DNA of 64,000 nt from Hyalangium ruber. Its GTDB lineage: Bacteria; Myxococcota; Myxococcia; Myxococcales; Myxococcaceae. The DNA is taken from positions 248,001 through 312,000 of the forward strand of contig NZ_JAXIVS010000005.1 of assembly GCF_034259325.1 (NCBI RefSeq), written 5' to 3'. The notes under the pieces were generated by a model. That model was given only the letters and a program-made list of their open reading frames with translations. It made no database searches and was not told the DNA's origin. Positions 41,949 through 50,700 of the stretch are shown here, piece by piece; within the stretch, counting starts at the first letter, position 1, and each line of letters starts with the position of its first letter. The position numbers and the translations under genes are program-made.

Positions 41949-41987
41949 GCGGCGCTGGTCTCGCGAAGAGGCCGGCGCCGCTTTTTT
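41949..41987 (+). terminator. Strong intrinsic terminator after the protease gene
   Basis: Stem 41949-41962 pairs with 41968-41981 (14 bp with wobbles) around a 5-nt GCGAA loop, followed by six T residues (41982-41987). It starts 23 bp after the stop codon. Confidence 0.9.
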
Positions 41988-42038
41988 ATTTCCAGCTTCT
42001 CGACTATCCGCTCCAGCATTGGGAGGGATTGGCAAGCC

Positions 42039-43685
42039 TCAGCCGCGACGCACCAGCCCACGGCCCAGGGCCTCGGCGAGATGCGCTGGGGCGATGTCCT
42101 TCTCCGGCACCGGACCTTGGGAGAGCGAGCGCAGCACGTCAGTGAGGCGCGGTGGCACCGTCTGCACCTCCAGCCCTCCGGTACGCTTCTGGCGAACGGC
42201 GAAGCGCCAGGGCCTCGCCACCGTGCGCCGTGCCGTCTGCGCCAGCGCCTCCAGCCCGCTCACCTCCAACATGCCCCCCGCCCACGCCCGTCCCGTGAGG
42301 TGGCGACGCAAAGCGCGCGCGGCGTAGATCAACTCAGACAGATCCGCTGGGAACGTGCCCACCCGCACCGCCTCCACCAGCCCCACCTCTCCCGGTTTCG
42401 GAGGAACCACCGGCCGCTGCATCACCGAGGGCAGGAACGTCTCGAAGGAGACCGCCGCCGCCATTCCATCGTCGGGCTGCTCGCGCAGGTACCGCCGGGC
42501 GAAGGCCATGAAGGTCTGCCCCAACGAGCGCCCCAGTCCCTGGAACAGCTCTCGGAACTCCGACGAAGCGGTGAAGGTCAACAGCCCCTCGCGCGTCCCC
42601 GCCAGGAGCAGGCGGGAGATCGGAAAGTCTCGATCCAGCTGCTCGGCCACCACCGCCAGGCGGAAGCTCGTCTCCTCCTGGCTGCCCTCCACGTCATCGG
42701 CCACCACCGGTCGCCGCGCGCCATAGCCCAGATCGAATAGCTCCCAGGGTCGGCTCACGTTGCCCAGCGGCGGCGGAGGGGTCTCCACCGGCGTGAGCGT
42801 CAGGGGCTCCCTCTCCTCCAACGGCACCAACTGGCGCAGGCGCTGCAACGTGAGCATCGCCACCTCCGGCGGGTGTCCGTCCCCCTCGAAGGTGACGGCA
42901 CGCAGCGAGGTGCAGCGCGGCAGCACCTTCTCCAACATCAGGAACAGCTCCTCGCGCACCGGCTGCGTGTGGTCATCCACGTAGAAGCGGCGCGGCCCCC
43001 GGCGCGTCACCACGCCACCTGCGATGTGGAGCTCAATCACCCGGTCGAACGGGAAGCCTTCGAATCCGGCGTCCAGCGGTAGCTCCGCCGCGAGCTGGTA
43101 GCTGAGCAGGTGCCCCATGTCGATCAGCAGCGGCAGCCCGGTGCGCCCCTGCAGCCGGGCCATGAAGTCCAGCACGTGCATGTCTCCGCGCCGTGCCAGC
43201 ACCGAGGGGTTCTCCAGCGCCAACGGCACGCTCAGCCCCGCCTGCACGTGGAGCGCGTGCGCCGCGCAGTCCTGCAGGCCCTCGTTGGTCAGCGGCGGAC
43301 AGATGTAGAGGTAGCCCGGCAGCGCCTGCCCCCCCGCGTGCCACCACCCCACGTCGTTGCCCACCCAGGGACTGCCCACTTCCCTCGCGTGCGCGTCCAG
43401 ATCGGCCAGGGCCTCGCTGCTCTCGAGTTCCGGCCCATAGAGGTTGAGATGCACCGGGTGGAACAGCACCGGCACCACCTCGCGGTTCCGGTACATCTCC
43501 GGAAACAGCGAGGCGTGCTCCTTCGTCTCCGCCAGCGAGAGCGGAGCGCTGTACTCCACGAAGTCGAAGAGCTCGGGATCCTCTTGGAGCAGCCGATACG
43601 GGTGCGGCTGATCGCTGGCGCTGAGGTTGCTGCTCAGGCCAAGGCCTCGCCACGGCAGCGTCCAGGACTGGGGGGAGCGGGACAT
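42039..43685 (-). CDS. DUF692/MNIO family protein (multinuclear iron enzyme) with an unknown C-terminal extension
   Basis: 548 residues. Residues ~10-285 follow the DUF692 (MNIO) TIM-barrel pattern: FDFVEYSAP, the histidine segment LFHPVHLNLYG, VGNDVGWW, LENPSVLA, LLIDMGHLLSYQLA, ELHIAGG, and DDHTQPVREE. These hold the Glu/Asp/His metal ligands of the family, which includes enzymes (MbnB, TglH, BufB) that modify cysteines in ribosomal peptides. The C-terminal ~260 residues are unlike the short BufC/MbnC partners known to me. A Vps62-like lipoprotein gene lies 31 bp upstream on the same strand. No short Cys-rich precursor is seen, so the substrate is unknown. Confidence 0.78.
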   Translation of the reverse strand: MSRSPQSWTLPWRGLGLSSNLSASDQPHPYRLLQEDPELFDFVEYSAPLSLAETKEHASLFPEMYRNREVVPVLFHPVHLNLYGPELESSEALADLDAHAREVGSPWVGNDVGWWHAGGQALPGYLYICPPLTNEGLQDCAAHALHVQAGLSVPLALENPSVLARRGDMHVLDFMARLQGRTGLPLLIDMGHLLSYQLAAELPLDAGFEGFPFDRVIELHIAGGVVTRRGPRRFYVDDHTQPVREELFLMLEKVLPRCTSLRAVTFEGDGHPPEVAMLTLQRLRQLVPLEEREPLTLTPVETPPPPLGNVSRPWELFDLGYGARRPVVADDVEGSQEETSFRLAVVAEQLDRDFPISRLLLAGTREGLLTFTASSEFRELFQGLGRSLGQTFMAFARRYLREQPDDGMAAAVSFETFLPSVMQRPVVPPKPGEVGLVEAVRVGTFPADLSELIYAARALRRHLTGRAWAGGMLEVSGLEALAQTARRTVARPWRFAVRQKRTGGLEVQTVPPRLTDVLRSLSQGPVPEKDIAPAHLAEALGRGLVRRG

Positions 43686-43716
43686 GCCCCTACCCTACCC
43701 GAGCCCTCCGCCGCCC

Positions 43717-44772
43717 TCACGCGTCGCGTAGCCAGTTCCCCTGGAACGAGGGCGTCCGTATCCCGTTCGTGATGCGGGTGCTGCCCAGCTCGCCCCACCG
43801 CGCGTTGTATTTGATGAACTGCTGGTTGTTGAGCGGCCGCGTCTTCTCGCCCACGTTGATGACGCCACCTCCCTGGAAGCCCGCCGCCGTGCCCTTGCCG
43901 CCCGCCCAGGTGAACCACCGGTAGCTGGCGTTCGTCTCGCAACTGCTGGAGCCCATGCCCACCTCCTCGATGGTGGAGTCGCAGATCTGCTCGGAGCGGT
44001 AGCTGGCGTGGCTGCCGTCGGCGATCCACACATAGGGGTGCGTCGTGTTGAACCACTGCACGTCCGCCTTCGCGAAGTAGTCCACCTTGCTGTGGTGCGC
44101 GTAATGCACGCCCGACACCGAGTAGTCCGCCGCGAGCCGCACGTTGATGTGCTCCCAGTCCGACTCATGGTTGAAGCCCGCGGGACCGTCGTTGTACGGG
44201 AAGAAGTACCAGTACTGGACATTCACTCCGCCCAGCGAGTTCTTGTACACGTGCCCGTACACCTTCCAGTCGGCGGGCGTGGTGCTGCCGTTGTGGGTGA
44301 CGTCATTCGGCGGCTGGAGGAAGAACGACTCGTTCTCGTTGAAGCCATCCCCGAACGAGTTGCGCGTCGTGCTGGTGTGCGCGCAGATCCAGTCCTTCTC
44401 GCTGTGAGAGCGATTGATCAGGTTCGTCTGTGTCACGGCGCCCAGCTCGAGGATCTGGCAGTCGGGACAATTGTCGTGATGGAAGCGCATGTGGACGCGC
44501 GACAGGTACCAATCCACGTTGGCGGGCTTCGTCCAATCGAGCGACCACGGCAGGTAGAGCACGGGCGCGTGGCGCTGCAGCAGACAGTTCTCCACCCCGT
44601 CATCCAGCCCGTCCGCATCCGCGTCCACCGAGGACTCCGCGCACCCCGCGACCAGGCGCTGCTTCGCGGTCACCCGCTCGGACTCCAGCGCGTCTTCTTC
44701 CGTGCCACCACAACCGGACACGAGCCATACACCGCTTACGACAGCGAACATCCACGCGCTTCGACGCAGCAT
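43717..44772 (-). CDS. Vps62-like lipoprotein
   Basis: 351 residues from the ATG at 44772. Signal peptide with lipobox LVSGC (around Cys20). A DADADGLDDGVENC stretch (~48-62) resembles a calcium-binding thrombospondin-type repeat. The rest has the vacuolar protein sorting 62 (DUF946) pattern: APVLYLPW, HMRFHHDNCPDCQILELG, YWYFFPYNDGPAGFNHESDWEHINVRL, YAHHSKVDYF, ADGSHASY. In fungi this domain is not enzymatically defined; bacterial members are secreted and uncharacterised. It precedes the MNIO gene by 31 bp and may share its transcript. Divergent from the methyltransferase (43 bp). Confidence 0.75.
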   Translation of the reverse strand: MLRRSAWMFAVVSGVWLVSGCGGTEEDALESERVTAKQRLVAGCAESSVDADADGLDDGVENCLLQRHAPVLYLPWSLDWTKPANVDWYLSRVHMRFHHDNCPDCQILELGAVTQTNLINRSHSEKDWICAHTSTTRNSFGDGFNENESFFLQPPNDVTHNGSTTPADWKVYGHVYKNSLGGVNVQYWYFFPYNDGPAGFNHESDWEHINVRLAADYSVSGVHYAHHSKVDYFAKADVQWFNTTHPYVWIADGSHASYRSEQICDSTIEEVGMGSSSCETNASYRWFTWAGGKGTAAGFQGGGVINVGEKTRPLNNQQFIKYNARWGELGSTRITNGIRTPSFQGNWLRDA

Positions 44773-44815
44773 CTTTCCCCTCCCGGCCGAGGGCGCGGAT
44801 GCTACACGGGAGGAC

Positions 44816-45532
44816 ATGTTCCACCGCAAGGGGCCCACGTTCTTCGAGCTGGCGCAGCAGGCGCTGTCCTCCGTCGAGCGCGGCTACGATCTGCTCGCGC
44901 CCAAGTTCGAGTACACGCCCTTCCGCACCCCGGACCCGGTGGTGAAGACGACCCTGGAACAGGTGGGTCCGCCGGGCTCCATCGATCGTGCGTTGGACCT
45001 GTGCTGCGGCACCGGCGCGGCGATGCGCTACCTGCGTCCGCTCTGCCGCCAGGAGGTGGTGGGCGTGGACCTCAGCCAGGGCATGCTCGACGAGGCGCGC
45101 CAACAACTGGCGGACGCGCCCGGGCAGGCCCGCCTCACCTTCGTCCAGGCCAACGCGCTGGAGCTGCCCTTCGAGGCCGAGTTCGACGTGGTGACGAGCT
45201 TCGGTGCCTTCGGTCACATCCTCAAGGAGGACGAGCCGCGGATGGTGCAATCCGTCGCCCGCGCGCTGCGCCCTGGAGGCCGCTTCGTCTTCGTCACCGC
45301 GCACCCACCCTCGAAGCTCCACCCCGTGTATTGGATGGCCAAGGGCTTCAACGCGGCGATGCGCGTGCGCAACGCGCTCTGGAAGCCGCCTTTCGTCATG
45401 TACTACCTGACCTTCCTCGTGCCGCGCGCCCGCGAGCTGCTCCAGGCGCACGGCTTCGAGGTGGAAGTACGTAACGGGCTCATGCCCCCACCCTTCAGCT
45501 CCTTGAGCGTCGTCATCGCCACGCGGCGGTGA
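44816..45532 (+). CDS. Class I SAM-dependent methyltransferase
   Basis: 238 residues from the ATG at 44816, which has GGGAGG just upstream. The AdoMet-binding motif ALDLCCGTGAAMRYL lies at ~60-74, then VVGVDLSQGMLDEARQQL, FVQANALELPFEAEFDVVTSFGAFGHI and LRPGGRFVFVTAHPP, as in UbiE/methyltransferase-11-type enzymes. The substrate is unknown. It is divergent from the Vps62-like gene and converges on the histidine kinase gene (4 bp between stops). The C-terminal ALWKPPFVMYYLTF segment is hydrophobic and may contact a lipid-like substrate. Confidence 0.85.
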   Translation: MFHRKGPTFFELAQQALSSVERGYDLLAPKFEYTPFRTPDPVVKTTLEQVGPPGSIDRALDLCCGTGAAMRYLRPLCRQEVVGVDLSQGMLDEARQQLADAPGQARLTFVQANALELPFEAEFDVVTSFGAFGHILKEDEPRMVQSVARALRPGGRFVFVTAHPPSKLHPVYWMAKGFNAAMRVRNALWKPPFVMYYLTFLVPRARELLQAHGFEVEVRNGLMPPPFSSLSVVIATRR

Positions 45533-45536
45533 GCCC

Positions 45537-46874
45537 TCACGCGGCGGCGACGGCCTCGCTCATGCCCCGGGCGACGAGCTCCCCGCAGACCCGCGCCGGA
45601 AAGCCGATGCGCAGCCGCGCCCCACCCTCGGGCCGGTTCTCGGCGATCAGGGTGCCGCCGAACTGCTCCACGAACTCACGCGACAGCGACAGCCCCAGGC
45701 CCGTGCCCTTCTCCGGCCCCTTCGTGGTGAAGAACGCCTCGAACAGCCGGCCGAGCACCTCCGGCGGGAAGCCCGGGCCGTTGTCCTCCACCAACAGCAG
45801 CACGGAGGAATCCTCCACCCGGCCCGACACCCGCACCTCGCCGTCCACGCCCCCACGCGACTCCAGCGCGTCCCCGGCGTTCACCAGCAAGTTGAGGATG
45901 ACCTGAGCCAGCTTGCGCCGCACCACGTAGACGCCCGGCAACTCCAGGGGCACTTCCACCTTCAGCCGCGCCACGTGCTTGAGCCGCACCGAGGCCAGCC
46001 GCGTCGCGTCCTTCACCACCTCCGCCAGCGAGCACTCCGTGGGCACCTCCGCCGCGTCCATGCGCGAGAAGCCCTGCAGATCCGAGACGATCTGCCGGAT
46101 GCGCTCCAGCCCCGAGCTCACGTCCTGGAAGGCCTCGCGCAGCTCCTCCTTGGACTTCACGGGCTGGCTGAGCACCTCCCGCTCCAGGAAGCCGGCGTTG
46201 GACTGCACATAGGCGATGGGGTTGTTGAGCTCGTGCGCCACGCTGGCCGCCAGCCGCCCGATGGTGGCCAGCTTCTCCGACTGCGTCCGCCGGCGCTCGC
46301 TCATGGCCAGCTTCTCCAGCGCCTCGCGCCGCGTGCGCTCCAGCCGCATCTCGTCCTCCAGGTGCTGAGCCTTCTGGAACTGCACGCCCCCGTACATGCC
46401 GAAGAACATGATGCACACCACCATCGCGGCCCACATGACGCCCTGCATCACCGGCTCACCCGACTGGTGCAGCAGCCAGCCCCCGGACAGCGCACTCAGT
46501 ACGCCGCTGGTGAAGGCGGCCTCCAGGTAGGTCACGCTCACCATGGCGATGATGAGCGGCAGGCTGGGAAAGAAATAGAAGTACGGGCTCTCGGTGTGCC
46601 CCGTCAGGAGGATCAGCCCCGTGAAGCACACCGTGGCCACCACGCCATAACTGGCGCTCAGCACCCGCGCGTACGGCGGGCGCAGGTGGGCGATCACCAG
46701 CGTCGTCCCTACCAGCGCCAGGGACCACAGCACCCGGATCCCCAGCGGCGCCAGGCTCAGGCGCTGGAGGATGACCAGGTCCAGCCCGTAGAGGGCGACG
46801 ATCACGACGGCGAACACCAGCAGCGTCTGCTTCCGCCGGCGCATCACCTCGTCTTCTACGACCTGCTGGAACAT
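45537..46874 (-). CDS. Membrane sensor histidine kinase
   Basis: 445 residues from the ATG at 46874 (GAGGAGG upstream). Residues ~10-165 contain about five or six membrane helices (LLVFAVVIVALYGLDLVIL, VLWSLALVGTTLVIA, VVATVCFTGLILL, PLIIAMVSVTYLEA, MQGVMWAAMVVCIMFFG), then a short coiled-coil and a HisKA helix with His in ASVAHELNNPIAYV. HATPase_c boxes are present: NLLVNAGDAL (N), VEDNGPGF (G1), GTGLGLSLS (G2). No receiver or PAS domain. The cognate regulator is unknown; the nearest single-domain response regulator is ~5 kb away (52051). The signal may be a membrane stimulus. Confidence 0.9.
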   Translation of the reverse strand: MFQQVVEDEVMRRRKQTLLVFAVVIVALYGLDLVILQRLSLAPLGIRVLWSLALVGTTLVIAHLRPPYARVLSASYGVVATVCFTGLILLTGHTESPYFYFFPSLPLIIAMVSVTYLEAAFTSGVLSALSGGWLLHQSGEPVMQGVMWAAMVVCIMFFGMYGGVQFQKAQHLEDEMRLERTRREALEKLAMSERRRTQSEKLATIGRLAASVAHELNNPIAYVQSNAGFLEREVLSQPVKSKEELREAFQDVSSGLERIRQIVSDLQGFSRMDAAEVPTECSLAEVVKDATRLASVRLKHVARLKVEVPLELPGVYVVRRKLAQVILNLLVNAGDALESRGGVDGEVRVSGRVEDSSVLLLVEDNGPGFPPEVLGRLFEAFFTTKGPEKGTGLGLSLSREFVEQFGGTLIAENRPEGGARLRIGFPARVCGELVARGMSEAVAAA

Positions 46875-47004
46875 GAGCCCTCCTCGCCGCACTCACTGAT
46901 AGCGGTGCTCACGCCCCAGCTGCAATCCCACTAAATCATTACGTTGGTGACACAACAGGAGCATCCACCCTGGGAGCAATCCTGGGCCCTTTGCCTACAT
47001 AGAC

Positions 47005-47658
47005 CTACTGTGCGGGCTCCATGGACTCGTCCTGATCGATGAGGCCCTGCTGCAGGGCCAGCGTGCGCAAGTGGGCCTTGATGCGCTGGAACTGCTGGCG
47101 CAGGGCGGTGGCCTTGCGGCTGAGGGCGGCGGAGGTGGGAGCCGTGTCCTCATCCCACATGACGCGCGCCACCTCGGTCCAGGCCAGCCGCTGATCCACG
47201 CGCAGCAGCAGCAGCATGCGCTCCTCGGGCTCGAGGCTCTCGCGCAGGGCGCGGAAGCGCTCCTTCACCGAGGTGCGCTGCCAGGGGCGCGTGTCCGAGC
47301 GGTGCTTCAGGGCCTCGTCCGGAATGCCAGAGGAGCTCACCGGCGTCTCCCGCGCGGCGGGGGCGTGCGCCAGTTGGTAACAGGCGTTGCGCGCCAGGCG
47401 ATAGGACCACGTGCGCAGCGAGCTCTCCCAGCGAAACGCCGGAAGTCCCTTGAGGAGGCTCTCACAGAAGACGCTGAAGGCATCCTTGGCCAGCTCCGGG
47501 TTGTGGAGCACCGAGGCCATCAACCGCATGATCTCCATGCCATAGCCCTGCAGCGTGCGCTCTACCGCCCGCCCGATGTCTCCGCTCTGGCACAGTTCCC
47601 GAACTTCCTGCTCCACCCGCTCCCGATCGGTGCTCATCGTCATCCCTTGCGTGTTCAT
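47005..47658 (-). CDS. RNA polymerase sigma factor (sigma-70 family, ECF-like)
   Basis: 217 residues from the ATG at 47658, with AGAGGGG 6 nt upstream; ATGs 12-20 codons downstream are not favoured. Region 2 pattern: VLHNPELAKDAFSVFCESLLKGLPAFRWESSLRTWSYRLARNACYQLAH. Region 4 is around LEPEERMLLLLRVDQRLAWTEVARVMW ... SAALSRKATALRQQFQR. It resembles the short sigma factors that accompany Ser/Thr kinase genes in myxobacteria. It lies 45 bp after the giant kinase gene on the same strand, so regulation by that kinase is plausible but not shown. Target promoters are unknown. Confidence 0.8.
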   Translation of the reverse strand: MNTQGMTMSTDRERVEQEVRELCQSGDIGRAVERTLQGYGMEIMRLMASVLHNPELAKDAFSVFCESLLKGLPAFRWESSLRTWSYRLARNACYQLAHAPAARETPVSSSGIPDEALKHRSDTRPWQRTSVKERFRALRESLEPEERMLLLLRVDQRLAWTEVARVMWDEDTAPTSAALSRKATALRQQFQRIKAHLRTLALQQGLIDQDESMEPAQ

Positions 47659-47703
47659 GGCTTGCCCCTCTCTGCAGGAGTGACGAGCCGGTGTTTGTGA
47701 TGC

Positions 47704-50700
47704 TCAAGCGGGACTGACGGGTGGTCGGTCCCCCCCCAACTCTCGGAACTGGCGCTCCAGGCTCTCCCGGGCCCGCCTCGCGAAGCCCGCGGCGCCCTGG
47801 CGATCCGCTACGTCCAGCGCGTGCATGAAGGACACGGTGGCAGCCGGCTCGTGACCCAGCGCGCGGAGCAGCTCGCCTTCGATTCGGTGCAGCTCCACCT
47901 CATAGGAGTGCTCGCCCAGGGCATCCACCCACCCCAGGGCGTGCGTCACCGCGGCCAGTCCCTGCTGGAACTGCCCCAGCTTGAAGTGCAGCTCCGCGAG
48001 CATGCCGAGGAACAGGGGCATGCCGGCACGGACGCCCGCGTTGCGCCACCGGCCCAGGTTGGCCTGCAGCAGCTTCAGGGCCTCGGCTGGGGCGCCCCGC
48101 TCGGAGATGACCCAGCACTTGATGAACACGGACCAGCCCAGCCAGAGCCGGAACCGGTGCTCGCTCGAGAGCGCGATGCAGCGCTCCACCCAGTCGCGAG
48201 CACACTCCGGCTCGTTGCGGAGCTGGCAGCCCAGCGCCACATACGTCAGCGCGAAGGCCAGGGTGTGCGCATGGCCGATCTGCTCTGCCAGCCGCACCGC
48301 CTCCTCGCCGTAGGCGCGGGCCTGCGCCTCGCGGCCGGTGGCGGACTGGACGACGGAGCCATAGGCCAGCGCGGCCACCCGCGGGTTGATCCACTCCTTC
48401 ACGGACAGGACGCGGTGGTGCTCCAGATCGAAGTCCGAGAACTCCAGCGCGCGCTCCACGTGCGTCAGGGCGCTCGCCATGTCGCCCCGGTTGAAGCAGT
48501 TGGTGGCCATCATCCGGTGGCCCAGCGCGATCAGCTCCGCGCTGTGCTGCCGATCCCCCTGAGCCACGACCAGCTCCGCCAGCTCCTGGGCCACGTGGAA
48601 CTTGGCGCGCATGAAGTAGTAGGCGAACGAGCCCCAGGTGGGCACGTGCAGGCGCGGCAGCGCGTCCTCCACCTGGCGCAGCAGCTCCATCACCCGGTCA
48701 TAGGTCTGCTCCACCTCGCGCGAGCGCACGCTGCGCGTCTGCATCAGCGGCACTCCCAGGGTCACCAGCAGCCGCAGCTCCTCCTCCGTGCGCTGGGCGG
48801 CATCCGGCTGGCCGCGCAGCAGCCGCAGCGCCTGGTTGAGGTGGCTGATGGCCTCCACGTTCGCCGAGCGCAGGCTGGCGCGCTCTCCCGCCTTGGCCCA
48901 ATACCGGATGGCCAGCTCCACCTCCCCCGCCTCCGTATAATGGTGGGCGAGCATCTCGGGCTGGGTCTCGGCCAGCTCGGGGAACTGGGCCGACAAGGCG
49001 TGGGCGATGCGCCCGTGGTACTCGCGCCGGGTGCGGCGCAGCAGGGACTGGTAGGCCGCGTCCTGGAGCAGCGCGTGGCGGAACTGGTAGCGAGGGCCGC
49101 TCGAGTCCTCCACCGTGTGGAGCAGGCCCGCCTGGAACAGCCCGGAGAGATCCTGGGTGAGCGCCATCTCGTTGCGCGCCGAGAGCGTGGCGAGCAGGGC
49201 ATGGCTGAAGCCGCGGCCCACCACGGCGCAGAGCTGCGCCAGCGACTTCTGCCGCCGGGGCAGCATGTCCAGGCGGGCCAACAGCAGCCCACTCAAGGTC
49301 AAGGGAACCGAGGAGGCCTCCGTCGTGGTGGGCGTGGAGGGCTTCTCCATCACCATGCGCGTCATCTCCTCGATGAACAGAGGGATGCCGTCCGTCTTCG
49401 CCACCAGGTGCTCGATGGTCTCCTCGGGCAGGCTCTTGCCGCTGGCCGATTGCCGCACCAGATCCGCGGTCTGGTGCGGGGCGAGCCGTTCGAGCGCCAC
49501 TTCATGGAGCCAGGCGCGCCGGGGCCAGGAGGGGCGGAAGTCCGGGCGGGCGCTCAGCAGCACACAGAGCCGGGCCTTCTCGGTCCGCTCCAGCAGGAAG
49601 CCCAGCAGATCCAAGGTGGAGGGATCGGCCCAGTGCAGATCCTCGACGACGGCGAAGACGGGGCGCTCCTCGGTCGTGCGCTGCAGCAGCGTGGCCAGGG
49701 CCTCGAAGGTCTTCTCCTTCAGGCGCTCGGGCGTGAGCCGCAGGTGGGGCGACTCCTCGGCCACGGGCAGCGAGAGGAAGGTGGCCAGCAGATGAATGTG
49801 CTCGGGGGGCAGGCCCCAGACGCGCATGCGCCGCTCCAGCTTGCGCAGGTTCTCCTGGGGGCTGCCCTCGGGATCGAGCCGCAGCAGGTGCTGGAGCAGC
49901 TCGAGGATGGGGTGCAGGGCGCTGGTGCTGAACTGGGCCCAGCACTGGCACCGCAGGCGAAGGGCCTCCCCGGGAAGGATGCGCTCGTGCTGCTCCTGGA
50001 TGAGGCGCGACTTGCCGATGCCGGCCTCGCCGCGCACCAGGACGAAGCGGCCTCGGCCTCCACGGGCCTCCTCCCAGTGCTCGTGGAGCTGGCCCAGTTC
50101 GGCCTCCCGACCCACCAGGGGCGTCACCGGCTCCACGGCATGGGTCCGCTCGAAGCGGCTGTAGGTCGGCGTCTCCCGCACCAGGCGGTGCAGCTCCAGC
50201 TTCGCCACCCCGGCCAACCCCTGGAAGGAGTGCGGGCCCAGCGGCTCGGTCCGGAAGGCGGCGCGCACCAACCTCCAGGTGGTGTGGCTGAGGCACACCG
50301 TGTCGGGCGCGGCCTGCCGGGCCAGCCAGTGGACGATCTTCGGGGCCTCGCCCTGGAGCGCGGAGGTGTGTCCTCGGAGCTCGGGCGGGAGGTTGTCCAG
50401 CACCACGGTGTCCGTGTGCAGCCCCACCTTCACGGTGAGCTTGCGGCGCGGCAGGTAGGGCAGCTTCTGCTGAATGGCCGTGCCCAGGTGCGTGGTGAGC
50501 GCCAGCGCCGCGCGGGCCGCCTTCTCCGCGTCCTCCTCCCGGGCCTGCGGGTAGCCGAAGCAGGCGAGCACCTCGTCTCCGACGCACGTGGTGATGGAGC
50601 CGCCGTGCTGCTGGAGGAGCTCCGAGCAGCTCTGGTGGAAGGCGCCCTCCAGCTCGCCGAAGTCCTCCGCATCCAGGTGCTCGGCGAGGCCGGCGAGATC

